From: UBA1450 sp964452355
GTDB lineage: Bacteria; Patescibacteriota; Microgenomatia; UBA1406; GWC2-37-13
NCBI GenBank assembly: GCA_964452355.1
Contig: CAYVKV010000002.1
Span: 62,001 to 126,000 of the forward strand
DNA: 64,000 bases
Direction of reading: 5' to 3'
The number at the start of each line of letters is the position of its first letter. Positions within the stretch are counted from its first letter, which is position 1. The position numbers and the translations under genes were made by a program. Of this stretch, positions 16,068 to 25,575 are shown piece by piece. Under the pieces are notes generated by a model that searched no databases, was not told where the DNA came from, and saw only the letters and a list, made by a program, of their open reading frames with translations.

Positions 16068-17723
16068 TTACGATGGCTGAACGTTAAGATAAATTAATAG
16101 ATCCTCAGCAATTTCAAAAAAGAGTGGAGCCGCGGTTTCTGATCCCCAACTGGATGATTCCGGTTCTTGAATAACCACAAGCATAAGAAATGCCGGTTTT
16201 TCAGCAGGAGCAAATCCAATAAATGATGCGATGGTTTTTGAGATATCATACGTTCCTTCCACCGCAATTTGCGCAGTACCCGTCTTCCCTCCAAATGTAT
16301 ATCCTTCAGGCATATTCCATTTCGCTTCTGCGTTATTTACGACCGACACCAACATATTTTTTATGGTGCGAGAAGTTCTTTCACTTAAGATTTTTTTTTG
16401 AACCTCGGGCTCACGAATTTTGACATCGTCTCCTTCTATTACCTCTTTGACCACATATGGTCTCATCAAATTACCTCCGTTAATAAGTGCGGCAAATGAT
16501 CGCACGAGCTGAATTCCGGTCACCGATACGCCTTGACCAAACGGCATGGTAGCTTCATCGATTGGATACCACGTACTCAATGGTTTGATTTTTCCCGATG
16601 ATTCTCCTTGAAGATCAATTTGAGTTTTACTCCCAAATCCATATTTACTAATATATTCATGCATTTTTTCTTTTCCGAGCTTGTCTCCGATGTATACCAT
16701 CCCAACATTTGAAGATTTTTCTAAAATATGTGTAATTGAAATTTTGCCGTCATATTTATCATCCCAATTTCGAATGGTGTAATTGCCAATTTTAACCGGT
16801 CCTTTTTCATTGAACAAATCAGTTGGTTTTACTAATCCCTCTTCCAAGGCGGCGGCAACAATGAGGGGTTTAAAAGTAGATCCCGGTTCGTAAACGCTCG
16901 AGATCGTCCAATTAATAAAATCCGCTTCGGTAAACTCATAATAATGTTCTGGATCAAAATCGGGGAGACACACCAATCCAAGAAGCTCCATGGTGGCTGG
17001 ATCTGCCGCAATCACACAACCTGATTTGGCTTTAAATCGCTCAACACCTTTCTTCAAATGTTCTTTAATGATTTGTTGTACTGATTTATCGATCGTGAGC
17101 ACAATATCACGTCCATCTTCCGCCTCAACGCGCTCTTGATTTCCACTAAATATGGGACGACCAAACATATCTCGCTCAGATTTAAGTACTCCAGGAAGAC
17201 CGGTAAGATCCTTATTATAATATCCTTCTAAACCAAAGTATCCGATTGACTTACTATCAGAATCTTTTCCCAAAAAACCAACAAGATGCGCGGCAAGTGA
17301 TGCTTCAGGATAATATCGCTGCTGTTCTTGTTCAAATCCAAAATCTTCGAGATTGTATGCTTCCAATTTTTCTTTTGTTTCTCTATCCAAATTACTTTGT
17401 ATTGCAACCCAATCTTTGGTCATATCAATTCGTGCCTCAAGCGTGGCCTCATCCATCTTAAGTTCATCCTCAAGAAGTTGAATTAAATAGTCTCTATCCT
17501 CCACTTTTTTTGGTTCAACAAATAATCGATATTTTGTCTGATTGAGTGCAATTGGATCATGATTTCGGTCAAGAATTTTTCCTCTATTTGGCTCTATCCG
17601 ACTTGTTTTTGTATAATCAGCAGAATAAAATTCAGGAGAGATGACCTGAATGTAAAACAGGCGTACTATTACAGAAGCTAACCCAAAGAGAAAAAAGAAA
17701 AAAAGAATTCGAAGTTTATTCAT
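16068..17723 (-). CDS. ftsI: division transpeptidase, FtsI/PBP2-type penicillin-binding protein
   Basis: Class B penicillin-binding protein that cross-links septal peptidoglycan. 551 residues. N-terminal membrane anchor at about 5-22 (ILFFFFLFGLASVIVRLFYI), dimerisation region with RGKILDRNHDPIALN near 53-67, transpeptidase domain from about 230. Active-site motifs all present: SxxK as STFK (YEPGSTFKP), SxN as SSN (EKSSNVGMVYI), KTG as GGKTGTAQIA. The order mraZ-rsmH-ftsL-ftsI-murE places it as the division enzyme. 57 bases separate it from ftsL. No PASTA domains. Confidence 0.95.
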   Translation of the reverse strand: MNKLRILFFFFLFGLASVIVRLFYIQVISPEFYSADYTKTSRIEPNRGKILDRNHDPIALNQTKYRLFVEPKKVEDRDYLIQLLEDELKMDEATLEARIDMTKDWVAIQSNLDRETKEKLEAYNLEDFGFEQEQQRYYPEASLAAHLVGFLGKDSDSKSIGYFGLEGYYNKDLTGLPGVLKSERDMFGRPIFSGNQERVEAEDGRDIVLTIDKSVQQIIKEHLKKGVERFKAKSGCVIAADPATMELLGLVCLPDFDPEHYYEFTEADFINWTISSVYEPGSTFKPLIVAAALEEGLVKPTDLFNEKGPVKIGNYTIRNWDDKYDGKISITHILEKSSNVGMVYIGDKLGKEKMHEYISKYGFGSKTQIDLQGESSGKIKPLSTWYPIDEATMPFGQGVSVTGIQLVRSFAALINGGNLMRPYVVKEVIEGDDVKIREPEVQKKILSERTSRTIKNMLVSVVNNAEAKWNMPEGYTFGGKTGTAQIAVEGTYDISKTIASFIGFAPAEKPAFLMLVVIQEPESSSWGSETAAPLFFEIAEDLLIYLNVQPS

Positions 17724-17780
17724 ACAGTTATTTAGTAATTGTAGCTGAATATTTCTCCAGTAAGCGAGGTTTGAACACGG

Positions 17781-18056
17781 CTATTTATTTCGAGCGTACT
17801 TTGGAAGTTGCGAATACATCGGAGCGTTATACTTTCCATAATTAAGCTCGGCAGCAAGTGACGCTGTCCAAACATGTGATTCAAGCTTGTAGATTTCTTG
17901 CTCCCATTCAATATTTTCCTGATTCAAAGAAGCAATTCCCGTTTCGTAATAGCTAATCTCATTTCCCAATTTGATTCCTTGAATAAAAATTGCAATATTA
18001 ACGCCGATAAGCAGCACTATTATTCCGATGATGATGGTATTTATTGATAATCTCAT
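17781..18056 (-). CDS. ftsL: FtsL-like division protein
   Basis: 91 residues: one hydrophobic segment at about 6-27 (NTIIIGIIVLLIGVNIAIFI) followed by a short heptad-rich helix (LNQENIEWEQEIYKLES) and a basic tail. Sequence alone is too short and divergent to identify, but size, bitopic shape and place between rsmH and ftsI match FtsL. Overlaps the end of rsmH by four bases. Confidence 0.7.
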   Translation of the reverse strand: MRLSINTIIIGIIVLLIGVNIAIFIQGIKLGNEISYYETGIASLNQENIEWEQEIYKLESHVWTASLAAELNYGKYNAPMYSQLPKYARNK

Positions 18057-18889
18057 AGTACGTTTAAAACACGTAAAACTGCTGAACGTTCAAATGGTGC
18101 CAATCTTCGCTTTTTTTCAACATGAATGACCGACTCTTCTACCAAATCACCGTTTCTTGCAAAGGACTTCACAATACGATCCTCAAGTGAATGGAAGGTG
18201 ATAATGACAATTTTTCCATTCTTCCGCGTTATGTTGAGTGCACCTTGTAATCCCTTTTTGATATTATTCAGTTCATCATTAACGATAATTCTCAATGCTT
18301 GAAAGATTCGCGCATAACTTTTTTTCTGAGTCGTCATATCAGCTTTTATTACCGAGTCAATAATAGAAATTAAATCTTGAACCTTCTCAATTGGCTGTGA
18401 TGACCTCATTTGCGTAATTTTTTGGGCTATTTTTGGTGAATAAATATCTTCTGAATATTTCATAAGTTCATATTTGAGCGTTTCGGGATCGGTATTGTGT
18501 AAATATTCTGAAACCGTCATACCGGTTTCTTTCAGACGCATGTCGAGTGGATCTTCTCTCATTTCAAATGAAAATCCCTTTCCCCCTTCTCGAATTTGTC
18601 CCATAGACAATCCGAAGTCAAACAATACGCCGGAAACTGGTGTAAATGATTCAGATTTAGCAATCTGCTCAATATCAGCAAAGTTGCCATGGACGACTTG
18701 GATGGAATCAATACTTTTTTTCACTTGACTTGCATCTGCGTCAATTGCTAAAAGTCGACCCCCACGATTTATTATTTCTTGTGAGTGACCTCCTTCACCA
18801 TAGGTTGCATCGATGTATCTTTCGTCTTTTTGGATCTCAAGAGCATCGATCGCTTCTGTCAAAAATACGGGTGTGTGTTTATTTTTCAT
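18053..18889 (-). CDS. rsmH: 16S rRNA (cytosine-1402-N4) methyltransferase
   Basis: SAM-dependent methylation of C1402 in the ribosomal P site. 278 residues, somewhat shorter than the usual 310. Seen: HTPVFLTEAIDAL at the N-terminus, DATYGEGGHSQEI (SAM loop), VLFDFGLSMGQI, FSFEMREDPLDMR, IFQALRIIVNDELNNIKKGL, and ITFHSLEDRIVKSFAR. Typical GATxGxGGHS is DATYGEGGHS and the catalytic FDLGVSS-type loop is FDFGLSM. The ATG overlaps mraZ by four bases and the stop overlaps ftsL by four, so all three are translationally coupled. Confidence 0.96.
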   Translation of the reverse strand: MKNKHTPVFLTEAIDALEIQKDERYIDATYGEGGHSQEIINRGGRLLAIDADASQVKKSIDSIQVVHGNFADIEQIAKSESFTPVSGVLFDFGLSMGQIREGGKGFSFEMREDPLDMRLKETGMTVSEYLHNTDPETLKYELMKYSEDIYSPKIAQKITQMRSSQPIEKVQDLISIIDSVIKADMTTQKKSYARIFQALRIIVNDELNNIKKGLQGALNITRKNGKIVIITFHSLEDRIVKSFARNGDLVEESVIHVEKKRRLAPFERSAVLRVLNVL

Positions 18890-19284
18890 ATTGTTTCAAT
18901 GGTGCTCATATAATCGCTCCATCTCTTTGTATTCCAGATTTCAAAGTGATCTCCAACTCCCACTATGACTGCTTTTGTATCTAAGTCTGCAAATTGTAAA
19001 AGTCCATTTGGCAATACTGCTCGACCCTGATCGTCAAGTTCGATGTATACCGTCGATGAAAAGAGTGATCGCCGTTTTCCGATCTGATCCATGTCCAATA
19101 GGGAAACATCGAGTAATGAATCTGCTCGATCTTCCCAATCAAGCTTGTCATATCCTGCTAAACATGATCCAAATCCTTTGGTTACTACAAATAAATTATT
19201 TGTTAAAAGCTCACGAACCTTCTTGGGAAGCGCTATTCTTCCCCCCGCGGTGATCGAAACTGAGTACTCACCATAAAACACCAT
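18886..19284 (-). CDS. mraZ: MraZ transcriptional regulator
   Basis: 132 residues with two AbrB-like MraZ repeats: the first at about 4-45 (YSVSITAGGRIALPKKVREL), the second at about 78-118 (YIELDDQGRAVLPNGLL). MraZ rings bind repeated TGGGN boxes ahead of their own operon. First gene of mraZ-rsmH-ftsL-ftsI-murE-pgeF. I found only one TGGGC in the upstream 110 bases (minus strand near 19351), so classical spaced repeats are not evident. The promoter at 19293-19321 predicts a leaderless transcript from this ATG. Confidence 0.93.
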   Translation of the reverse strand: MVFYGEYSVSITAGGRIALPKKVRELLTNNLFVVTKGFGSCLAGYDKLDWEDRADSLLDVSLLDMDQIGKRRSLFSSTVYIELDDQGRAVLPNGLLQFADLDTKAVIVGVGDHFEIWNTKRWSDYMSTIETI

Positions 19285-19292
19285 ATCTAACC

Positions 19293-19321
19293 ATTATGCG
19301 CCATACAAAACAGGAAGTCAA
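19293..19321 (-). promoter_or_regulatory. mraZ operon promoter TTGACT-17-CATAAT
   Basis: Minus strand: -35 TTGACT (19316-19321), 17-base spacer, -10 CATAAT (19293-19298), eight bases before the mraZ ATG. Strong sigma70-type match and a predicted leaderless start. Confidence 0.75.
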
Positions 19322-19368
19322 GAATGAAGTGAATTAAAAATCAACTGTTTTTGCCCAAACGAATGAAC

Positions 19369-19374
19369 TATAAT
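19369..19374 (+). promoter_or_regulatory. -10 box (TATAAT) of murJ
   Basis: Perfect TATAAT 19 bases before the ATG at 19394, giving a leader of about 12 bases; divergent from the mraZ promoter. No -35 match. Confidence 0.45.
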
Positions 19375-19393
19375 ATTGTGATAATAGATCAAT

Positions 19394-21034
19394 ATGAACA
19401 AACTTCTTTCCCGAACAAAAGGTTTTATTTTTAAACAACAAACAAGCATTCTGTCATCTACGATGATTCTTGCGGGAATGATGTTGCTTTCACGAATCGC
19501 AGGGTTTCTGCGATATAGAATTTTAGGAGGGTATTTTAGTCCCAGCGAACTTGATATTTTTTATGCCGCTTTTCGTATCCCTGATTTGGTTTTTGAGATT
19601 CTCATAAATGGCGCACTCAGCACCACGTTCATACCATTTTTTATTGAATATCAAAAACGTAAAAATGAACAGAGTAGTATCATTTCTTCGATCATCAATA
19701 CGGTAAGCATCTTCCTTATGGCATTCATTGTGATATTAATCATCCTCATGCCTCTCTTAATGCCACTGATTGCCCCGGGATTTGATCAAGTACAGGTACA
19801 ACAATTGATTATCTATTCACGCATTCTTCTCCTTGGACAGCTTCCCTTCCTTGTTTTGGGAAATTTCCTGACTGCCATAAGTCAAGCAAAAAAATCATTC
19901 TTAATCCCCGCACTTGCACCGATTCTTTACAATATTGCAATTATCGTTTGCATCACTTTGTTTTCAGAGTCATTCCACCTTCTTGCCCCAATTCTTGGTG
20001 TTGTTGTGGGGGCGCTCGTCTTCTTTGTCGTTCAACTTCCTGTGTTTTATATTGCGGGATTTAGTTATTTACCGGTACTCAAGCATTTTAAAGAGTCGAT
20101 GCGATTTTTTCGTACCGCGGCACCTCGAATCTTGACAATAATTGTCGCGCAGATTGATGCAACAGTTGATTTGACACTTGCAACCCTTTTGGGTCCAGGA
20201 TCCTACACGGTTTTCTATCTTGCACAGCGACTCCAACTTTTGCCCGTCTCCGTAGTAGGTATGGCATTTGGACAAGCTTCACTTCCGTATCTTTCCGACA
20301 TGTATCAAGAAAAGAAATATCGTGAATTCAAAGATATTATCGTTACGTCGATTTTGAACATTTTTTATTTTACAATTCCTGCTGCTGCTTTTTTGATTAT
20401 TACTCGTACTCCTATGGTGCGATTATTTTTTGGAGCTGACAAATTTGATTGGAATGCCACTGTTTTGACCGCAGTTACCCTGTCATACTTTGCTCTATCA
20501 CTCCCGCTTCATGCGATATATTATTTCTTAACTCGCTGTTTCTACTCAATATTCGACACCAAAACGCCATTTTATGTGAGTGCGATCTCTATTATTTTTA
20601 GCGCAGCACTGAGTATCCTTTTTACCTTGGTGTTCAAGCTTCCGGTCTGGGCACTTGCACTTTCATTTTCAATTACTATGAGTTTGCGATCTCTCGTTCT
20701 TATTCTCCTTCTTTACCGGAAGCTTGGTGGGTTTAATATTTTGGCACTTACTAAGGGTACTTTTAAAATAAGTATTGCAGTATTTAATACCACCATTTTG
20801 ACGTATTTTCTTATGAGGCTTCTTGATGGATTGATCCTTGACACCACTCGAACGCTTAATGTTTTCATGCTTTTGACCGTAGGATTCATATTTTATTCTG
20901 TAATATTTTTGTTTCTCAGTTGGCTATTTGGTATAAAAGAAATGTATATTTTGTCAAAAATGTTCTTAAAAGTGAGAGAATATCAGAAAAAAATAGTTGA
21001 GGTTTATAAAGGCGTTGAATATGGAAGTGAATAA
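19394..21034 (+). CDS. murJ: lipid II flippase MurJ
   Basis: Moves lipid II across the cytoplasmic membrane. 546 residues with about fourteen hydrophobic segments, MVF/MATE-like fold. Seen: SRIAGFLRYRILGGYF near residue 34 (the RxxG region of helix 1), AFRIPDLVFEILINGALSTTFIPFF at about 59-80 and GQLPFLVLGNFLTAISQAKKSF. It heads a plus-strand operon with the AMP-phosphorylase-like gene (two-base gap) and mltG. It is divergent from the mraZ operon. Confidence 0.94.
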   Translation: MNKLLSRTKGFIFKQQTSILSSTMILAGMMLLSRIAGFLRYRILGGYFSPSELDIFYAAFRIPDLVFEILINGALSTTFIPFFIEYQKRKNEQSSIISSIINTVSIFLMAFIVILIILMPLLMPLIAPGFDQVQVQQLIIYSRILLLGQLPFLVLGNFLTAISQAKKSFLIPALAPILYNIAIIVCITLFSESFHLLAPILGVVVGALVFFVVQLPVFYIAGFSYLPVLKHFKESMRFFRTAAPRILTIIVAQIDATVDLTLATLLGPGSYTVFYLAQRLQLLPVSVVGMAFGQASLPYLSDMYQEKKYREFKDIIVTSILNIFYFTIPAAAFLIITRTPMVRLFFGADKFDWNATVLTAVTLSYFALSLPLHAIYYFLTRCFYSIFDTKTPFYVSAISIIFSAALSILFTLVFKLPVWALALSFSITMSLRSLVLILLLYRKLGGFNILALTKGTFKISIAVFNTTILTYFLMRLLDGLILDTTRTLNVFMLLTVGFIFYSVIFLFLSWLFGIKEMYILSKMFLKVREYQKKIVEVYKGVEYGSE

Positions 21035-21036
21035 TT

Positions 21037-22293
21037 ATGAATGATAAACAACAACATTTAGTCGCACTTGGTGCGATTCAAAAAAAACTAAAAGGACGCA
21101 CACTGTCGTATCGTGAGATTTATGCCGTTATGGATCAGATCGCATCTGAAAGACTCGGAGATATTTTAACAACCTATTTTGCGGCAGCGGGATTTAGCGA
21201 AGGATTTAGTCCGGAAGAACTCTATCATCTCACAAAAGCAATGGTTGAGACGGGGGAAAAGCTCGATTTTCCCGGTATTGTAGCGGACAAGCATTCGATT
21301 GGAGGAATAGCGGGAACACGTGCCACGATGATCATTGTTCCTATTATTGTTGCAGCTGGATTTACCATTCCAAAAACATCTTCACGTGCAATTACGTCTC
21401 CCGCAGGAACTGCTGATGTAATGGAAGTACTTGCAAAAGTAAATTTCTCACCTGAACAGGTAACGAAGATCGTTCGTGATGTTGGCGGTTGTATTATCTG
21501 GGGCGGACATTTGGGGATAGCACCTGCCGATGACGTGATCATTCGAATCGAAGAACCACTCTCTTTTGAATCATATGACAAGTTTATTGTATCGATCATG
21601 GCGAAAAAAGTTGCAGCCTCAACAAATCATCTGGTCATTGATCTTCCCATCGGAGCGTCCATGAAAATAAAATCCGAGAAAGATGCACTCATCGTCAAAC
21701 ACAAATTTGAACAATTAGCTGAAAAATTTGGCATCAAGGTTGTTGTTGATATAAATCATACTCAGGAACCTGCCGGAAATGGGGTTGGACCCACCCTTGA
21801 AGCCATTGATGTTTTGAAAGTTCTTGAGCAAGATGCATCTCGACCACTTGAGCTTGAAAAACGTTCACTTCGCCTTGCGGGAATCCTACTGGATCTCTGT
21901 TATAAAACGCAAAGAGTAAAGAAAGATGGAACACAAGAAGCTCAGACACTGCTTGAAAGTGGCAAAGCTCTTGAAGCATTTCGAAAAATTATCAAAGCAC
22001 AGTATGGAGATCCAAATGTTACCTGGAAATCTTTAAAGACTGCCGAACATCAAAAAAAGGTGTTTGCGGACAAATCTGGTACAATAATTCGTATAAACAA
22101 CTACCATTTGAATGCAGTTGCAAAAATTCTTGGTGCGCCAAAGGATGAAAAAGCCGGCATTGAGTTGCTTGCGAAACGATCAGATTACATGTCTGAAAAA
22201 AGACCGTTAATGATATTTCACTCATCAAGCAAACAGCATCTTTCGGAAGCCGTTGATACCGTCAAATCATTTCCCATATTCACTATTGAATAA
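21037..22293 (+). CDS. AMP/thymidine phosphorylase family, closer to AMP phosphorylase
   Basis: 418 residues; phosphorolysis of a nucleotide or nucleoside. Seen: DKHSIGGIAGTRATMIIVP, IPKTSSRAITSPAGTADVMEVL, WGGHLGIAPADDVIIRIE, SIMAKKVAASTNHLVIDLPIG, and QEPAGNGVGPTLEA (family QPIGxGIGPxLEA). The SSRAITSPAGTADVMEVL signature is that of archaeal AMP phosphorylase, which with R15P isomerase and form III RuBisCO recycles nucleotides in archaea and some CPR bacteria; bacterial thymidine phosphorylases read differently there. The 80-odd residue N-terminal domain of archaeal enzymes is missing. No RuBisCO or isomerase gene lies in the window, so the substrate is unresolved. Confidence 0.82.
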   Translation: MNDKQQHLVALGAIQKKLKGRTLSYREIYAVMDQIASERLGDILTTYFAAAGFSEGFSPEELYHLTKAMVETGEKLDFPGIVADKHSIGGIAGTRATMIIVPIIVAAGFTIPKTSSRAITSPAGTADVMEVLAKVNFSPEQVTKIVRDVGGCIIWGGHLGIAPADDVIIRIEEPLSFESYDKFIVSIMAKKVAASTNHLVIDLPIGASMKIKSEKDALIVKHKFEQLAEKFGIKVVVDINHTQEPAGNGVGPTLEAIDVLKVLEQDASRPLELEKRSLRLAGILLDLCYKTQRVKKDGTQEAQTLLESGKALEAFRKIIKAQYGDPNVTWKSLKTAEHQKKVFADKSGTIIRINNYHLNAVAKILGAPKDEKAGIELLAKRSDYMSEKRPLMIFHSSSKQHLSEAVDTVKSFPIFTIE

Positions 22294-22297
22294 ATTT

Positions 22298-23260
22298 ATG
22301 AAAAAATTCCTCACCATTATCATCATCTTTCTTATCATTTTGATCGGTGGATATTTGTTTTACCGTGAAGGCACTTTGGCGATAAATAGCAAATCAGAAG
22401 AATCAATGATCTTTGTCGTTGATCCGGGTGAAAATCTTGATTCGATCATAAATAATCTTTCAAAAGCCGGTCTTATCCGAAATCGCATTGTATTTTATCT
22501 AGTAGTCAAGCAGCTCGGAATTGAACGTGAGATCCAAGCGGGAGATTTTCGACTGTCCCCTTCCATGAACACATATGAAATTGCAGATGAATTTACTCAT
22601 GGAACAATCGACATCTGGGTCACGGTTCCTGAGGGATTGAGGAAGGAAGAAATTGCTGAGATTATGTCAAAAACGTTTGATATTTCTGAGACAGAATTCA
22701 ACACACTTGCCCAAGAAGGATATCTTTTTCCCGATACCTATCTGGTACCCAAAAATCCGGAGCCTGATCAAATCATCAATCTGATGAAATCAACGTATGA
22801 AAAAAAATATACGCAAGACTTGCGTTCGCAAGCACGTGCAAATGGCTTGACCGATGAAGAGGTGCTCATTCTTGCATCAATCGTCGAGCGTGAGGCAAAA
22901 TTTGATCAAGATCGGACACAAGTTGCAAGTGTACTTTTGAGAAGATACCGTGAAGACTATCCATTGCAAGTTGATGCAACAATTCAGTACGCCCTTGGAT
23001 ATCAGACAAGTGAAAATAGGTGGTGGAAAAGTTCAGTGACGTTTGAAGATCTTGAAAACACCTCAAAATACAATACCTATAAAAATGCCGGTCTACCACC
23101 AACACCGATCAGTAATCCGGGCATCTCGTCAATTCAGGCGGTAGTAAATGCAGATGAGGAAACACCCTATATGTTTTATGTTTCTGAACCAAATGGAACA
23201 ACTCATTTTTCAAAAACCTATGAGGAGCACCAAAGAAATATTGAAAAGTACCTGCGATAA
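22298..23260 (+). CDS. mltG: endolytic murein transglycosylase MltG (YceG-like)
   Basis: Cleaves nascent glycan strands and so sets their length. 320 residues from the ATG at 22298, four bases after the preceding stop; the upstream extension to 22253 lies inside that gene and is rejected. Membrane anchor at about 3-22 (FLTIIIIFLIILIGGYLF), LysM-like region around 38-110, then the catalytic domain: ILASIVEREAK with the catalytic Glu, LPLQVDATIQYALG, YNTYKNAGLPPTPISNPG. Third in the murJ operon, linking lipid II export to strand processing. Confidence 0.94.
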   Translation: MKKFLTIIIIFLIILIGGYLFYREGTLAINSKSEESMIFVVDPGENLDSIINNLSKAGLIRNRIVFYLVVKQLGIEREIQAGDFRLSPSMNTYEIADEFTHGTIDIWVTVPEGLRKEEIAEIMSKTFDISETEFNTLAQEGYLFPDTYLVPKNPEPDQIINLMKSTYEKKYTQDLRSQARANGLTDEEVLILASIVEREAKFDQDRTQVASVLLRRYREDYPLQVDATIQYALGYQTSENRWWKSSVTFEDLENTSKYNTYKNAGLPPTPISNPGISSIQAVVNADEETPYMFYVSEPNGTTHFSKTYEEHQRNIEKYLR

Positions 23261-23297
23261 ATGATTATCAAATAAACGGATTCTTAAGCTGACACTT

Positions 23298-25442
23298 TCA
23301 TTGCTGTTCCACTTGCTGAAATCTTTCAGTAATGATCTCACGAGGCTTTGATCCTTGTGCTGGGCCGACGTACCCAGCTTCATGGAGCTCGTCAAGGATA
23401 CGAGCTGCGCGTGCATATCCGACACGAAGCTTTCGTTGAAACATTGAAGCAGATGCTTTATCCGCTTGTGAAATGAGTTGTACCGCTTGATCGAATAGCT
23501 CATCCTGACTGTTTGATGCGCCACCTGCAGCTCCGGGCATACCGCCTAATCGCGGCTTTTCTTGTTCGGTTATTTCCTCGGTATATTGAACAATCGGCAC
23601 CTGTGATTTTAAGAATTTGACCACATCTCCCACTTCCTGTTCGGTTAAATAAGGTCCCTGAATACGGCGAGGCTTCGCTTGATCAGGAGGAAGATAAAAC
23701 ATATCTCCCCGCCCTAAAAGCTTCTCAGCCCCCGGCATATCGATAATAACTCGCGAATCAATCATTGACGAAACGTTAAATGCGATTCTGGTGGGAATAT
23801 TTGCTTTCATAAGTCCGGTAATAACATCTACCGATGGCCGTTGAGTCGTGAGAATCAGGTGAATTCCGACAGCCCGTGCTTTTTGAGCGATACGCGTAAT
23901 GAGATCTTCCACATCATTTGCCGCATACATCATAAGGTCTGCAAGCTCATCAATCACAAAAATAATATATGGTTTTCGCTCAATGCCCTCAATTTTATTA
24001 AAGCCCTCCAGATTTCGTACTCCTGCTTGAGCAAGCTCTTTGTATCGAGCTTCCATCTCCCCAACCGACCAACGGAGTGCCGAAACTACTTTACTTGGAT
24101 CGGTAATGACATCGGTCAGAAGATGAGGTGAGCCATTGTACTGCACCATCTCAACCTGTTTTGGATCAACCAGAATCATGCGAAGTTCATCTGGTCGTGT
24201 TCGCATCATAAGCGTTGTGATCCACGCATTCAACATGACAGATTTTCCTGAACCAGTGGTACCGGCAATCAGTACGTGGGGCATTCCCGCCAAACTTGCT
24301 GAACGCTGTTCTCCCGATACATCAAGACCGAGCGGTACTATTAAGGGATCGCCACCCTTTTGAGAAAGAGGACCTGATGTCATAAGCTGTCTGAGGGTGA
24401 CGAGCTGTGGCTTAATATTTGGAATTTCAATTCCGACAAGTGATCTTCCGGGAATAGGAGCTTCAATACGGACAAGCCCCGTGGGAGCGGCAAGGGCAAG
24501 GGCAAGATCATTTGAAAGTGTCGTAATTTTTGAAAGCTTTGTACCCATGGTGATCTCGATCGCATATTGGGTAACTGTTGGACCGAAATTGACCTCAGCC
24601 ACGCGAGTCCGAATTCCAAAACTATCAAGCGTTTTTTCGATAATATTCGCATTGCCCTTCACATCTCCACGATCGGCATCACCTTGTTTCACTTCATTCA
24701 AAAGAGTATTTGGTGGATACACCCAAGTGGAAGAATTACTTTGCTTTATTGGTTTTATTGATAAACTACCTTCAAGCATTGCTTTTGCCGCAATTGCTTT
24801 TGCAGGAGTTGGAGCTTGAGATGCTGCAGGTTGTGGTTTGTTGAGAATGGTATGATCTCGGATAAAACCATCACCTGATTTGTCTTGATGATCTGAATTA
24901 TTCCCAATAGATGTTCCTCTTTTGTGACTGGCAGCTTTAATCAGCTTCACAATCGGTGAGGTAAACTTTTGAAGCGTTACGACCATCACATCAATTGAAG
25001 TATCAAGGAATAGGATAAACCCAATGATAAATGACACCAGTAAAATGGAAAGTGAACCAAGAGGGGTAAAATCAAGAGATAGATTGTCGTAAACCGATTT
25101 ACCAACTCCTCCTGATCGAAAAAGACCAAGAAGTGCAATGAGGAGAATGAGTGATCCAATCGTGACATTGAATCGTACAAATTTAAGTTTTTTAGTGTTA
25201 AAAAAGTGTCCGGAAATAAGAAATATGATAAACGGAATAAATATCGCCAAACCGCCAAACAATTGAAGAATTTGGTCATTTACTTGTTTAAGGACCTGGC
25301 TCCTGCTTGCTGATGAAAATAATTGTGAAAATGAAGCAAGAATAATGATTCCGATTATAATCAGAAAAAATCCAAGAATATTAAAAAATGTTTTATTATT
25401 CACTGAAAATTTCGAATACCATTGTTTTTTTCGTCTACCCAT
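23298..25442 (-). CDS. ftsK: DNA translocase FtsK/SpoIIIE
   Basis: Pumps chromosome ends through the closing septum. About 714 residues: four or five hydrophobic segments up to about residue 165, a short linker, then the motor. Seen: Walker A IAGTTGSGKSVMLN near residue 396, Walker B IIFVIDELADLM, TQRPSVDVITGLMKANIPTRIAF, GRGDMFYLPPDQAKPRRIQG, and a C-terminal gamma winged helix (ASASMFQRKLRVGYARAARIL) that reads orientation sequences. A GTG one codon upstream (25445) is also in frame. It converges with mltG, 38 bases apart. Confidence 0.95.
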   Translation of the reverse strand: MGRRKKQWYSKFSVNNKTFFNILGFFLIIIGIIILASFSQLFSSASRSQVLKQVNDQILQLFGGLAIFIPFIIFLISGHFFNTKKLKFVRFNVTIGSLILLIALLGLFRSGGVGKSVYDNLSLDFTPLGSLSILLVSFIIGFILFLDTSIDVMVVTLQKFTSPIVKLIKAASHKRGTSIGNNSDHQDKSGDGFIRDHTILNKPQPAASQAPTPAKAIAAKAMLEGSLSIKPIKQSNSSTWVYPPNTLLNEVKQGDADRGDVKGNANIIEKTLDSFGIRTRVAEVNFGPTVTQYAIEITMGTKLSKITTLSNDLALALAAPTGLVRIEAPIPGRSLVGIEIPNIKPQLVTLRQLMTSGPLSQKGGDPLIVPLGLDVSGEQRSASLAGMPHVLIAGTTGSGKSVMLNAWITTLMMRTRPDELRMILVDPKQVEMVQYNGSPHLLTDVITDPSKVVSALRWSVGEMEARYKELAQAGVRNLEGFNKIEGIERKPYIIFVIDELADLMMYAANDVEDLITRIAQKARAVGIHLILTTQRPSVDVITGLMKANIPTRIAFNVSSMIDSRVIIDMPGAEKLLGRGDMFYLPPDQAKPRRIQGPYLTEQEVGDVVKFLKSQVPIVQYTEEITEQEKPRLGGMPGAAGGASNSQDELFDQAVQLISQADKASASMFQRKLRVGYARAARILDELHEAGYVGPAQGSKPREIITERFQQVEQQ

Positions 25443-25575
25443 CACTTTTTTTCAAAAACAAATAACATACAACATATAATGTTTTTAAGACTAATTTCCA
25501 AAACCTATTATATGAGGATAATTTCATCTTATCACGCAGAGCTTTGTATGTAAATATGAGAGAGATCACTTATTC

